The notes under the pieces were generated by a model. It was not told the DNA's origin, ran no database searches, and saw only the letters and a list, made by a program, of their open reading frames with translations. This document shows positions 35,888 through 45,178 of a stretch of 64,000 bases of DNA, piece by piece; within the stretch, counting starts at the first letter, position 1; every line of letters begins with the position of its first letter. Origin of the DNA: Chloroflexota bacterium (lineage in GTDB: Bacteria > Chloroflexota > Anaerolineae > Anaerolineales > UBA11579); NCBI GenBank assembly GCA_019456165.1, contig VRUJ01000002.1:62001-126000 (forward strand). Reading direction: 5' to 3'. The translations under genes and the position numbers were made by a program.

Positions 35888-36542
35888 ATGCAAGAAAAAA
35901 AACTATATCCGTACCGAAAATCTATTCGTTTGCTGGGATACGATTATTCACTGCCGGGTGGATATTTTGTTTCCATATATAACGAAAAAACGTGCCAATT
36001 TTTTTTAAAGCGAGGTTGTGTTAGAAGAGATGAAGTTGAATGACGCAGGGATTATGGTCCAGGAGCAATCGTTAATGTTGCCGGAACGATTCCCGAATCT
36101 CCAGTTAGATGAATTTATCGTTATGCCGGATCATTTTCACGCGAGATTGTTTTTGAACGCGTCTGAGATTGGGGCGGAGGACACTGAGCAGACGACCACA
36201 AGTGTCGGCTATTCCCAAGAGATGGAAGGACGGACGACCACAAGGATCGCACATACGCAAGGAAAGGCAGAACGGTCGACCCCAAGGGTCGCCCATACGG
36301 AAGATACGAGTGAATCAGAGATAAAAATTGTAATCCCTAAATTGGGGCAGATAATTGGCGCTTTTAAGTCGATCACCACAAATAGATATATTAATGGGAT
36401 AAAGTATAAGGGTTGGGAAGCATTTGATAAGCAAATCTGGCACCGTAATTACCATGACCGGATCATCCGAAATGGGAAAGAATTGAAAAATATTCGTAAA
36501 TATATTCGCAATAACCCATTTCAATGGAAAAAAGAGAACTAG
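35888..36542 (+). pseudogene. RAYT / IS200-like Y1 transposase, frameshifted
   Basis: The N-terminal part (from ATG 35888: LYPYRKSIRLLGYDYSLPGGYFVSI) is in one frame and the rest (EMKLNDAGIMV, LDEFIVMPDHFHARLFL, IIGAFKSITTNRY, WHRNYHDRIIRNGKEL, IRKYIRNNP) in the next. The switch falls close to the T8-A3 run at about 36000-36010; removing one A restores continuity. MPDHFHA is the HuH metal motif and NYHDRIIRN holds the catalytic Tyr. RAYTs mobilise REP sequences. Either a mutation or slippage at the homopolymer explains the break. Confidence 0.85.
36191..36316 (+). repeat. Three 42-bp repeats inside the RAYT gene
   Basis: Units begin at 36191, 36233 and 36275 (GACGACCACAAG, GACGACCACAAG, GTCGACCCCAAG) and encode 14-residue repeats (TTTSVGYSQEMEG-, TTTRIAHTQGKAE-, STPRVAHTEDTSE-type). 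The third contains a near-palindrome GGTCGACCCCAAGGGTCGCC like REP stems. RAYT proteins commonly have an R-x-TTRVAPT-like insertion here; triplication is less common. Confidence 0.75.
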
Positions 36543-36557
36543 GATGAAAATACGTAC

Positions 36558-36578
36558 GGGCGGGGCTAGTTCCCGCCC
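36558..36578. other. GC-rich hairpin next to the RAYT gene
   Basis: GGGCGGG (36558-36564) pairs perfectly with CCCGCCC (36572-36578) around a 7-nt loop, 16 bp after the RAYT stop. It may be the REP-type hairpin mobilised by the RAYT or a weak terminator (only ACTTTCT follows). Confidence 0.5.
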
Positions 36579-36617
36579 ACTTTCTACAATGATTAAACCT
36601 TGGAACAAAAGATCAAA

Positions 36618-39614
36618 ATGAGTATCAATCTCAACGTAAACAGCAAATCTCACGAAATCGATGTAGCCCCAGGTGAGAGCCTTTTAAAGGCCTTACGTGC
36701 AGAAGGTTATTACGGGGTAAAACAAGGCTGCGATACTGGTGAATGTGGGGCATGCACAGTCCTAGTCGATAACCGCCCTGTCAATGCATGTGTGTATTTG
36801 ACCAGGCAGGCAGAAGGCAAAGAAATTGAAACAATCGAAGCCTCTGGGGAGCATCCAGAGCAAGGTTGGAAACTAACAGAAGGATTGCATCCCTTGCAAC
36901 AGGCATTTGTTGCCGGAGGGGCAATCCAGTGCGGTTTCTGCACACCGGGAATGATCCTGGCTGCAAAAGATCTGCTTACGCGTAATCCTAACCCCAGCGA
37001 AGCTGAAGTACGCGAAGGAATATCTGGAGTTTTATGCCGCTGTACCGGTTACGTTAAACCGGTTCAGGCGATATTGCATGCTGCCGCGGTACTGCGAGGG
37101 GAAGCTGAACCTGGAGAGATGATCACACCTGATGATATTGATGCTCTATTCATTTCATTACCTGAAAGCCCAGCCCAGGAAACCAGCGAAGAAACCCAAA
37201 CCAGTGTCCAGGTGCTGCCTAAAGTTTTGATCGCCCCGCAAACCAAAAACTGGAAGCATGTCGGCCAGCCCGAGCAAAAAGTCGACGCGGTTAAGTTAGT
37301 GCAGGGTAAACCCGCTTTCGCCGCTGATTTCGAGATACGCGGTATGCTTATTGCAAAAGTGTTGAAAAGCCCGTTAGCCCATGCACGCATCAAGCATATC
37401 GATGTAAGTGAGGCGCGTGAACTGCCGGGGGTTGCAGCAGTATTGACGCATAAGGATATTCCCCGCGTAGTCTATTCCACGGCAGGGCAGTCGCATCCCA
37501 TACCTGGGCCTTTGGATTCGTTCTCATTGGATAACAAGGTCCGTTTTGTGGGGGACCGCGTTGCTCTTGTAGCCGCGGAAAATTCAGAAATTGCAGATCA
37601 GGCGTTGAAATTGATAAAAGTAGAATATGAAGAATTGCCCTCCCTGGTTGATTCGCGCTTAGCGCTGGACAATGAAGCGCTGCTCCACGACCAGCCGGAA
37701 TACGTCGATTTTGCCGAATCTGACGCCAGCCGCAATTTAGCCGCACGCTTGCACATAGACATCGGCGATGTAGACCAGGGTTTTGAGGCCGCGGACCATA
37801 TCTTTGAGCATGAATACAGCGTTCCCAAGGTACAACAGGCAGCCATCGAGCCTCATGTAGTGATCACTTATTGGGATGAAGATGACCGCCTGGTGATTCG
37901 CACTAGCACACAGGTGCCTTTCCACGTGCGCCGCATATTAGCACCGGTATTGCAGTTACCCTTAAAACGCATCCGGGTGGTCAAACCTCGTATTGGTGGT
38001 GGTTTTGGAGGTAAGCAAGAAGTCTTGATTGAAGATGTGGCCGCTCACTTGACTATCGCCGCCGGGAGGCCGGTAATCTTTGAATTTACCCGCCAAGAAG
38101 AGTTTGTAGCTGCGCGTCCCCGACACCCCATGCACATCAAGATGAAAACCGGAGTGAAGGAAGACGGTACCATAACAGCTAATGAAATGTATTGCCTGGC
38201 GGATACAGGCGCATACGGCAGCCATGCGCTGACAGTTACCGGTAATACAGGCGCAAAAGCTATGGCAATTTATGTCGGAGATGGGGAATATCGCCAAAAT
38301 CCCAATATCCGTTTTGTAGCCGACATCGTCTATACCAACACCACGCCGTCCGGCGCGTTTCGAGGGTATGGCGTGCCTCAAGGATTTTGGGCGGTGGAAC
38401 GCCACATGGAACGAATCGCGCGTGAATTAGAACTTGACCCTATCGAGTTCCGCATGAAGAACGCCTTGCGCGAAGGCGAGCTGCAGCCCTTTAGCACCGC
38501 GTGGAGCGAAGGCCGCGAGCCTGTCCCGGAAACTATAGAAACCAACGGGTTGGAAGAGTGTGTGCGCCAGGGACGCGCCGCAATTGGTTGGGATCAGAAA
38601 TTCGGAATTGAAGGATGGCACCAGGTTTCAGGTAAGCCTACGCTCCGCAAAGGGATTGGGATATCCTTGGCCATGCACGGCACTGCGATTCCCTATCTGG
38701 ACATGGGTGCTGCCAGCATCAAGATGAACGATGACGGCTCGTTTAATTTAATGGTCGGAGCGACAGACCTGGGCACCGGCTCGGATACAGTGCTTGCCCA
38801 AATGGCTGCTGAGGTCTTGGGTGTCCCCTTGGAAGATTTGATCGTGTATTCTTCGGATACCGATTTCACCCCGTTTGATAAAGGCGCTTACGCCTCCAGC
38901 ACAACCTACATCTCCGGCGCAGCGGTGGTTGGGGCGGCGCAAAAAGTTGCGGATCGACTTACATACCGCGCGGCTTTGATACTTAACGAACGCGGGGATG
39001 GCCCCGAAGTTAACCCAAGTGAGATACGTTTGGCCGACCGCCGGGCAACAACCCAGGACGGCCGTTTCGTGACCCTGGAGGAGATTGGACAGCATGCGCT
39101 GCACCAAGGGGAACAGGAACAGATTATGGCGGTTGATTCCTACGTTTCTCCGGTTGCCCCCCCGCCTTTTGCCGCCCAGTTTGCAGAAGTGACTGTAGAT
39201 ATAGAAACTGGGCAAGTTGTGGTGGATAAGCTGGTCATGGCGGTTGATGCTGGAATTATCATTAACCCGGTCACTGCCGGAGGTCAAATCGAGGGGGGCA
39301 TGACGCAAGCTTTAGGCTACGCTGTTTGCGAAGAAATGATCTACGATGATAAGGGTGTCTTGCGGGAGCAAAACTTGAGGGACTATCACATTTTTCAAGC
39401 TAATGAGATGCCGCAAATGGAAACCATATTTGTCGAAACTTTTGAACCTTCGCATCCTTTTGGCGTAAAGGCGGTGGCTGAGATACCCACGGATGCTGTT
39501 GCCCCGGCGGTAGCAAACGCGATCATGGATGCTTGCGGCGCAGATCTCAATGTAATACCCGCAACACCTGAACGAATTTGGAAATCGCTCAAAGAATCAG
39601 CGGAGCTAAAATAA
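36618..39614 (+). CDS. Molybdenum hydroxylase, fused [2Fe-2S] and Mo-binding subunits (XDH-like)
   Basis: 998 residues from ATG 36618 (a TTG at 36600 would add six). Residues 1-75: plant-type [2Fe-2S] (GCDTGECGACTVL). Residues 80-160: second [2Fe-2S] (QCGFCTPGM, CRCTGYVKP). A linker precedes the hammerhead domain (from about 215, VKLVQGKPAFAADFE), then Mo-cofactor domains (KPRIGGGFGGKQE, GAFRGYGVPQ, GATDLGTGSDT). The family hydroxylates purines or other heterocycles/aldehydes; the FAD subunit is upstream. The small and large subunits are separate in most xdhABC operons, so fusion is notable. The neighbouring ssnA favours a purine substrate. Confidence 0.9.
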   Translation: MSINLNVNSKSHEIDVAPGESLLKALRAEGYYGVKQGCDTGECGACTVLVDNRPVNACVYLTRQAEGKEIETIEASGEHPEQGWKLTEGLHPLQQAFVAGGAIQCGFCTPGMILAAKDLLTRNPNPSEAEVREGISGVLCRCTGYVKPVQAILHAAAVLRGEAEPGEMITPDDIDALFISLPESPAQETSEETQTSVQVLPKVLIAPQTKNWKHVGQPEQKVDAVKLVQGKPAFAADFEIRGMLIAKVLKSPLAHARIKHIDVSEARELPGVAAVLTHKDIPRVVYSTAGQSHPIPGPLDSFSLDNKVRFVGDRVALVAAENSEIADQALKLIKVEYEELPSLVDSRLALDNEALLHDQPEYVDFAESDASRNLAARLHIDIGDVDQGFEAADHIFEHEYSVPKVQQAAIEPHVVITYWDEDDRLVIRTSTQVPFHVRRILAPVLQLPLKRIRVVKPRIGGGFGGKQEVLIEDVAAHLTIAAGRPVIFEFTRQEEFVAARPRHPMHIKMKTGVKEDGTITANEMYCLADTGAYGSHALTVTGNTGAKAMAIYVGDGEYRQNPNIRFVADIVYTNTTPSGAFRGYGVPQGFWAVERHMERIARELELDPIEFRMKNALREGELQPFSTAWSEGREPVPETIETNGLEECVRQGRAAIGWDQKFGIEGWHQVSGKPTLRKGIGISLAMHGTAIPYLDMGAASIKMNDDGSFNLMVGATDLGTGSDTVLAQMAAEVLGVPLEDLIVYSSDTDFTPFDKGAYASSTTYISGAAVVGAAQKVADRLTYRAALILNERGDGPEVNPSEIRLADRRATTQDGRFVTLEEIGQHALHQGEQEQIMAVDSYVSPVAPPPFAAQFAEVTVDIETGQVVVDKLVMAVDAGIIINPVTAGGQIEGGMTQALGYAVCEEMIYDDKGVLREQNLRDYHIFQANEMPQMETIFVETFEPSHPFGVKAVAEIPTDAVAPAVANAIMDACGADLNVIPATPERIWKSLKESAELK

Positions 39615-39661
39615 GGAATACTACAGCATAATAGCATTAATATCGATATTAAAAAAAATTT

Positions 39662-40141
39662 ATGCTAGCGAGGAGAAAAATACAGTTGAATAATCTTGTT
39701 TTAGGCATTATTGGAGCGCTTGTCACGGGGATGCTTATCGGTACCCAATCCTCTATCGGCAGCAGAGTTGGCGAGGTAATTGGACCCATCCCCACGGGAA
39801 TAGTGATGAATATGTTTGGGGGCATGCTGGCAGGCTTACTTTTTATTCTACTGAGACTCAACCAAGGATCGCATGCCTGGCGCATTCCAGGCAAAGAAAT
39901 TTGGTTGCTAATAATTGCTGGGGCTTTAGGGATAATGATCATCACGGGAGTGTCATTTTCTTTGCAGCGCACTGGCGTAACCGCGGGCATAGCTGCGCTT
40001 ATCCTGGGACAATTGCTAGTTTCAACAATGGTTGATACAACCGGGTGGGGGGGAGCCGAACCGATCCCGTTGAGCGGCCAGCGTATTTTGGGGTTGCTCG
40101 TTATGGGAATAGCGGTTTACTTGCTGCTTCCAAGGCAGTGA
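39662..40141 (+). CDS. DMT-superfamily (DUF606-like) membrane protein
   Basis: 159 residues, five membrane helices, starting NNLVLGIIGALVTGMLIGTQSSIGSRVGE and with GVTAGIAALILGQL; the pattern of small DUF606 half-transporters. Such proteins probably dimerise; substrate unknown. The ATG at 39662 has no Shine-Dalgarno; a TTG at 39686 follows GAGGAG and may be the true start, making 151 residues. Confidence 0.75.
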   Translation: MLARRKIQLNNLVLGIIGALVTGMLIGTQSSIGSRVGEVIGPIPTGIVMNMFGGMLAGLLFILLRLNQGSHAWRIPGKEIWLLIIAGALGIMIITGVSFSLQRTGVTAGIAALILGQLLVSTMVDTTGWGGAEPIPLSGQRILGLLVMGIAVYLLLPRQ

Positions 40142-40171
40142 GGCTATTGTGAACCGCAGATAGGTGGAACA

Positions 40172-40669
40172 ATGATCGTAATTAAAACTCTCTTATTCAT
40201 GCTCTTGATGCCCGGTACTTTCATGTTTTTGATCCCTCTCAAATTGGTTGAGCTAGATACAGCTTTTCCTGTCTTAAGCCTTGGTGTGCTTGTTTATCTC
40301 GGCTGGCTGCTGATCCTCGTAGGCTTAAGTATTATGCTCTCCAGCGCCTGGGATTTTGCATTCAAAGGCCGCGGCACCCCAGCGCCCATCGACCCGCCCA
40401 CAGAGTTCGTCGCAGTTGGTATGTACCGCTATGTGCGCAACCCGATGTATGTCGGAGGCATTTGGATCGTCTTGGGCTGGTTTTTGGTGTATGGCGCTTC
40501 CATTTTGCTGCCCTATCTTGCTTTTGTATTCTCCGCTTTCCACCTATTTGTGTTGAAATACGAAGAACCCACTTTGCTGCTCACTTTCGGGGAAACCTAC
40601 TCCCATTATTGTGCACAAGTGCCGCGTTGGCTGCCGCGCATAAAAGCAGTTAAGGATGAATTACTATGA
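40172..40669 (+). CDS. Isoprenylcysteine/phospholipid-type integral membrane methyltransferase
   Basis: 165 residues with four membrane helices. The SAM-binding signature YRYVRNPMYVGGI (near residue 88) and the late EEPTLLLTFGETYSHYC (E-P-x-L-x-x-x-F-G-x-x-Y) mark the ICMT/PEMT-like family. Acceptor unknown. It overlaps the next start by 4 bp (ATGA). Confidence 0.8.
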   Translation: MIVIKTLLFMLLMPGTFMFLIPLKLVELDTAFPVLSLGVLVYLGWLLILVGLSIMLSSAWDFAFKGRGTPAPIDPPTEFVAVGMYRYVRNPMYVGGIWIVLGWFLVYGASILLPYLAFVFSAFHLFVLKYEEPTLLLTFGETYSHYCAQVPRWLPRIKAVKDELL

Positions 40670-41467
40670 AAACAATCGTAATTACGGGTAGCACAAGGGG
40701 TATTGGCTATGGATTGGCTGAAGCCTTCCTGGTGCGCGGCTGCAATGTGGTGGTCAGCGGCAGGACGCATGAGGCGGTGGATCAGGCGGTTACCACACTG
40801 GCAATCCAACACACTTCAGAGCGGGTATTGGGCAAATCATGCGATGTGAGCGATTTCAATCAAGTGCAAGCGTTGTGGGATGCCGCCAAAGACTTTTTTG
40901 GACAAGTTGATATCTGGGTCAATAATGCCGGATTAAGTTCCACATTGATGGATTTCTGGACATTAGAGACTGAGCGAATAGATAGCGTAGTTGGAGCTAA
41001 TCTTCTAGGCACCATGTACGGTTCTAAGGTCGCAATTACAGGCATGCTGGACCAAGGATTTGGGGCGCTGTACAATTATGGAGGGCGCGGGCAGTATTGG
41101 ACGTGTGCATCCTGGCATGACGCTTTACGGGAGCACCAAACGCGGTGGACGCCATCTGATCGAGGGTTTGGCTAAAGAATTGGAAGATTCACCCGTGATC
41201 GTTGGCGGGCTCAGCCCTGGCATGGTTGTATCGGGATTATTGACCGACCAACGTGAACGCAATCCGGAAGAATGGGAAAGCACCAAACGCATCTTCAACA
41301 TCTTGGCAGATAAAGTAGAAACCGTAACCCCATGGTTGGTTGATAGGATGTTAGAGAATAAGGAGAACGGAGTGAGTATCCGCTGGATTACGCGGGGAAA
41401 GATGATGCTGCGTTTCCTCAGCGCGCCGTTCCGTAAACGCGATTTGTTTGCTGATTTGGATACCTAA
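40666..41467 (+). pseudogene. SDR (chlorophyllide-b-reductase-like) with a +1 frameshift
   Basis: The N-terminal part (IVITGSTRGIGYGLAEAFL, DIWVNNAGLS, VVGANLLGTMYGSKVA) runs in one frame to about 41075; the C-terminal part (MEGAGSIGRVHPGMTLYGSTKRG, with the YxxxK pair) continues in the next. One surplus T in AATTATG (41074-41079) explains it: without it the protein reads LYNMEGAGS without a break. Similar to NOL/NYC1-type SDRs that share the N-M-[DE]-G-AG-S segment. It may be a true mutation or a sequencing error; the rest is intact. Confidence 0.8.
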
Positions 41468-41529
41468 TCACTAGGGAAAATATCGAAAATTGTCTAGGCC
41501 GAAGCTTCGTCAATACCCATACCTCTCCC

Positions 41530-43020
41530 TTAATCATCATCTTCTCTGCCAGTTGGATGGCACTCCATACAATCTTGATAGTTAGTTATGCCTTCTTCGC
41601 GATGTTCTCGTTCAACCTTTGAAGCGTCATGTTCATGACAGTTATAGCAAGTGTATGTTGAATAAGCAGGGGATGCATTGGAAGGGTGGCAGTTTGAGCA
41701 CTCACCATTTGAATTTTCGTGTTTTAATGGGAAAGTGTGATTGAAGGTTGCCCCTCCCCAGGTGTTCGTGCTATGGCAATCTGAACACTGACCTTCAAAA
41801 TGATTGACAGGTGTTTCCGGAGTATGACAAGAAATGCAGTTAGTAAATCCTGCCAGGTTGTGGTCGATAGCTGCACCTTGCCAGGTGGTAGTGTTGTGGC
41901 ATGCCGAACATTGACCTGCAAAATGATTGGCGGGGGTATCCGGGGAATGGCAAGATATGCAGTTGTTCGTATTTCCAGTTGAGTGATCGAAAACTGCGTA
42001 CTCCCAACCGTCGGCCGTATGGCAGGCGGCGCAATGCAAACCGAAATTTGCATTATGAATGTCCTGCTCCTGATGACATTCAACGCAAGATTGAGGTGTT
42101 CCTCTGTATTGATTTTCAGAGTGGCACTGCATACAATCCACACTCACGTGGCGGCCTTCAAGCGGGAAATTAGTCTGGAAGTGATCCAGGTCTGCCTGCT
42201 CCCAACCTTCGGGGTTGTGGCAGGCGTCGCAATTTTCCCCTAATTGGCCGGTATGAATATCATCCTCGCGATGGCAGCTTAAACAATCTTGAGGGGTAGT
42301 TTCTAAAGCAAGCATAGATGCAGCGCCAATATGGCAATCCCCGCAGCCTAGATTTGCATGCTCGCCATCTAATGGAAATGGCGCTCTGTCATGGTTGAAG
42401 GCACGCGTATAGGTATCGATTCCGTCGTGACAATCCAGGCACGCTGTGCCGAAGATTTCTGAATGTGTGTTCAGGTAAGTGGGTTCCAATTCCAGGTGGC
42501 AATCTGTACAAGCGATTAGGTTGAAGTTAATAAAGGAATCCCTGTGGCAATCAATGCATTCAAAAGCAGACTGATCTGCCATCCATTGATGTCCTTGAAG
42601 TGAATAACTAGTTACTTCATGCGGGAAGACGCCATCTCCAAAAAATGTGAGCGATGCAGCGCTTCCCTGGTGCTCCATGTGACAATCTCGGCAAATAATT
42701 AGATTATCTTCGTCCAAAACATAGCCGTGTAAAGATTGGGGGTTTCTCAATTGATCGATGATGTCCGTGTGACATGTGACACAACGTTGAGCCATGGATT
42801 CCGAACTCCAGGGGGAGGAGTGGCATAAAGAGCATTGTCCATTTGTCTCACCATGAGAGTAAACACCGCCCAATATTTGCTCCCCAGTTTGGGCGTTGAG
42901 ATCACCGGGACTAAAAAGAGTCCCGCCAAAAGTAAAATAAAACCCGATTATTACAACCAAAGTTATAATCGATGCAAAGATACCACTTATCGATAGGCAG
43001 CCAAGGGGTTGTTTGTTCAT
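41530..43020 (-). CDS. Membrane-anchored 19-heme c-type cytochrome
   Basis: 496 residues. One N-terminal membrane helix (residues 10-32) then an extracytoplasmic region with 19 CxxCH haem-binding motifs, by direct count, and abundant extra His (e.g. HNLAGF, HNTT) as possible distal ligands. The second half has a repeating unit of about 45 residues ending NCISCH / QCSACH. Such proteins conduct electrons across the cell envelope. It is the last gene of a minus-strand operon with cytochrome b, flavoprotein and ferredoxin. Cytochrome c maturation genes are not in the window. Confidence 0.93.
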   Translation of the reverse strand: MNKQPLGCLSISGIFASIITLVVIIGFYFTFGGTLFSPGDLNAQTGEQILGGVYSHGETNGQCSLCHSSPWSSESMAQRCVTCHTDIIDQLRNPQSLHGYVLDEDNLIICRDCHMEHQGSAASLTFFGDGVFPHEVTSYSLQGHQWMADQSAFECIDCHRDSFINFNLIACTDCHLELEPTYLNTHSEIFGTACLDCHDGIDTYTRAFNHDRAPFPLDGEHANLGCGDCHIGAASMLALETTPQDCLSCHREDDIHTGQLGENCDACHNPEGWEQADLDHFQTNFPLEGRHVSVDCMQCHSENQYRGTPQSCVECHQEQDIHNANFGLHCAACHTADGWEYAVFDHSTGNTNNCISCHSPDTPANHFAGQCSACHNTTTWQGAAIDHNLAGFTNCISCHTPETPVNHFEGQCSDCHSTNTWGGATFNHTFPLKHENSNGECSNCHPSNASPAYSTYTCYNCHEHDASKVEREHREEGITNYQDCMECHPTGREDDD

Positions 43021-43052
43021 TATTTATTTCAACATTTCTGGAAACATAATAA

Positions 43053-43871
43053 TTAGTGAAGGAAAGTTGAGTAATAGAGAGCTGCGAACATGTGTATGAA
43101 ACCAGCAATAAAGAGCGCTACCCCAAGAGGTATGTGCACACTGTGCCAGATGGCTAGAAAGTGTCTTACCAGTGCCAATGACGCAACCTGGCGCTTCAGA
43201 ACCCTGTGACGGTAGATTAACTTTTCAAGTTTGTTTGCTTGAACGCGTGCAGCAGAATTCATTTTTCTTTTCGCGCGCCAAAACTTAAATCGAAAATTCC
43301 AATTGGAGATGAAACGCCCGAATAAGAACATAAACGTATTTTCCTTTGGCAAGGCCGCTGCGCTGATTAGTTGAATGAAATTATATGAACCTACAGGCTG
43401 GGTATCACCTAAGCGTCTAAGTTCTGCTTCAGCAGTTGCGATTTGCTTTTCAAGATGTTTTCCTTCAACCATCACACCATCTGCAGTCCGTGGTACGGCT
43501 GTGTAAATATATCGCCCAATAAACCCGCTTCCTGCGATAATTATAGTTAAGAGGGTCACTACTCCGGCTAAGCCATTGAATATCCAGGAGGAATGTAGAA
43601 CCACGAGAAATGGCCCGACTAGTCCGGTGAAGATGTGAAACTGAAGCCATGCGGATGTTCGTCCCCAACGGGCGCTGCGGCTGCGCTTGCGCACTGAGTA
43701 GAGAATTTCGGTCATCAACATAAGGATAAAACCTAGAATTCCCAAGGAATGTCCAAAGAATTCACCAGCTGCAGGGATTGAGCCTGTATAGATGATCACA
43801 CTTACATAAATTGAACCAATTAACAGGATGGCTAATAAAGAAAGCCACAATTCACGCGCGCTAGACTGCAA
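43053..43871 (-). CDS. Membrane b-type cytochrome
   Basis: 272 residues from TTG 43871, chosen for AAAAGGA 9 nt upstream and an 11-bp overlap with the flavoprotein stop; a TTG at 43964 would give a 104-bp overlap. About five membrane helices; His pairs in WLQFHIFTGLVGPFLVVLH and in AIWHSVHIPLG/FIHMFAA could bind two b haems. Helices 4 and 5 are separated by a basic, helical cytoplasmic loop of about 100 residues. It probably links the flavoprotein or quinone pool to the 19-haem cytochrome encoded next. Confidence 0.78.
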   Translation of the reverse strand: MQSSARELWLSLLAILLIGSIYVSVIIYTGSIPAAGEFFGHSLGILGFILMLMTEILYSVRKRSRSARWGRTSAWLQFHIFTGLVGPFLVVLHSSWIFNGLAGVVTLLTIIIAGSGFIGRYIYTAVPRTADGVMVEGKHLEKQIATAEAELRRLGDTQPVGSYNFIQLISAAALPKENTFMFLFGRFISNWNFRFKFWRAKRKMNSAARVQANKLEKLIYRHRVLKRQVASLALVRHFLAIWHSVHIPLGVALFIAGFIHMFAALYYSTFLH

Positions 43872-45174
43872 GTTGAAGATTCCTTTTGGAACAAAAACCG
43901 ATAATAATATTCCCAATGGGCAAGTTAGGTTGAAGGAGTTGTTCACGGATAGGTGATATATCAATTTGTTTGGAGATAATCGGCTGTAAATATTGGTATA
44001 GTGTCTGATCGCCCATCATCACAGCTCCCAATATGGTATTTTCCCCCAGCATAAGTCGAAGCCTGCTATCCTTATCCTTTGACTGCCTGACAAGGGCATC
44101 TGGGATTCTCCGCCATGTTTCACTATCGCCGCGGACAATGCTGACGAGATCTTCATCTGCCCCGCGGCCAACGCTGCCGATGATGGTAGTTGTCAAACCA
44201 GCCAGGCGGGTTACATTAAAGGCAACTCCTTTTATGTAAGGCACGTTCTGCCCGGTCATATTAAGACCAGCAGTCTGGCCCTGAAGCCGGGCAGGCACCC
44301 AAAGTGAGTCGATAATAGTTTTACCTGTAAAAGGGTCAAACACCTGGGTAATGTCTCCGGCTGCATAAATATTCGGGAAATTGGTTTGTAAAAACTCATT
44401 TACCAATATCCCGCGGTCTGTCTGTATTCCTGCATTTTCGGCCAAGCGGGTGCGCGGTTTAATGCCTATAGCAACGCCCACGAGCCTACACTTGATAATT
44501 TTCCCGTCCCCGATGGAAACCCCACTTACCCGGCCGCGTTTACCCAATATCTTCTCTACTTCAGTGTGATAGTGTATCTTCACACCCTCACCAATTAGGC
44601 GCTGTTCGACTATTTTAGATTCGGTCTCATCTAAGACACTACCCCAAAATCGATCGCGGCGCAGAAGATAATGTGTTTTTACTCCCCGCGCTCGAAAGCC
44701 TTCGACGAGTTCTAAAGCTGTGATACCCCCGCCAACCACCACCGCTTTACGCGCTTTACCGGTTAGTTTGATTATAGAGCGCGCGTCCTTCAAATTATCT
44801 AATTTGACTACCCCGGTCAGGTCGATACCTGGGATTTTTGGAACGGCAGCTGCAGCCCCTACGGCGATCAACAACTGGTCGTAATGTATTTTGTCTCCGG
44901 AGTGTGTTTCAATCAACTGGTCGTTGGGGTATATTTTTATTACTCGCGCACGTAAACTTTGAATGTTTAGGTTAGTGAAGTCTTTCTTGGAATAGGGGAA
45001 GAGCAGCTGTTGTGGGATTTCGTTAGTTAGGAAATATGCCAAACCAGGGCGGGAATAATAACCGTAGGGTTCATCACCAATCAGAAGTATTTCTCCAGAA
45101 GTGTCCTGACTGCGAATAACCTCTGCAGCAGAGATACCGGCTACCCCTGTTCCTATAATTACGTAGCGACGCAT
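43861..45174 (-). CDS. FAD/NAD(P)-dependent oxidoreductase
   Basis: 437 residues. FAD site IIGTGVAGISAAE (residues 6-18), NAD(P) site VVVGGGITALELVEG (near 146), second FAD motif IYAAGDITQVFD (near 272). It belongs to the group of NirB-like, ferredoxin/rubredoxin-reductase-like flavoproteins. It starts 4 bp after the ferredoxin gene, and should receive electrons from NADH or ferredoxin for the cytochromes encoded downstream. Confidence 0.88.
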   Translation of the reverse strand: MRRYVIIGTGVAGISAAEVIRSQDTSGEILLIGDEPYGYYSRPGLAYFLTNEIPQQLLFPYSKKDFTNLNIQSLRARVIKIYPNDQLIETHSGDKIHYDQLLIAVGAAAAVPKIPGIDLTGVVKLDNLKDARSIIKLTGKARKAVVVGGGITALELVEGFRARGVKTHYLLRRDRFWGSVLDETESKIVEQRLIGEGVKIHYHTEVEKILGKRGRVSGVSIGDGKIIKCRLVGVAIGIKPRTRLAENAGIQTDRGILVNEFLQTNFPNIYAAGDITQVFDPFTGKTIIDSLWVPARLQGQTAGLNMTGQNVPYIKGVAFNVTRLAGLTTTIIGSVGRGADEDLVSIVRGDSETWRRIPDALVRQSKDKDSRLRLMLGENTILGAVMMGDQTLYQYLQPIISKQIDISPIREQLLQPNLPIGNIIIGFCSKRNLQLAV

Positions 45175-45178
45175 ATTT

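Noticed and set aside
36558..36578. Strong rho-independent terminator after the RAYT
   Set aside because: The stem is good, but no T-run follows; kept only as a hairpin, possibly REP.
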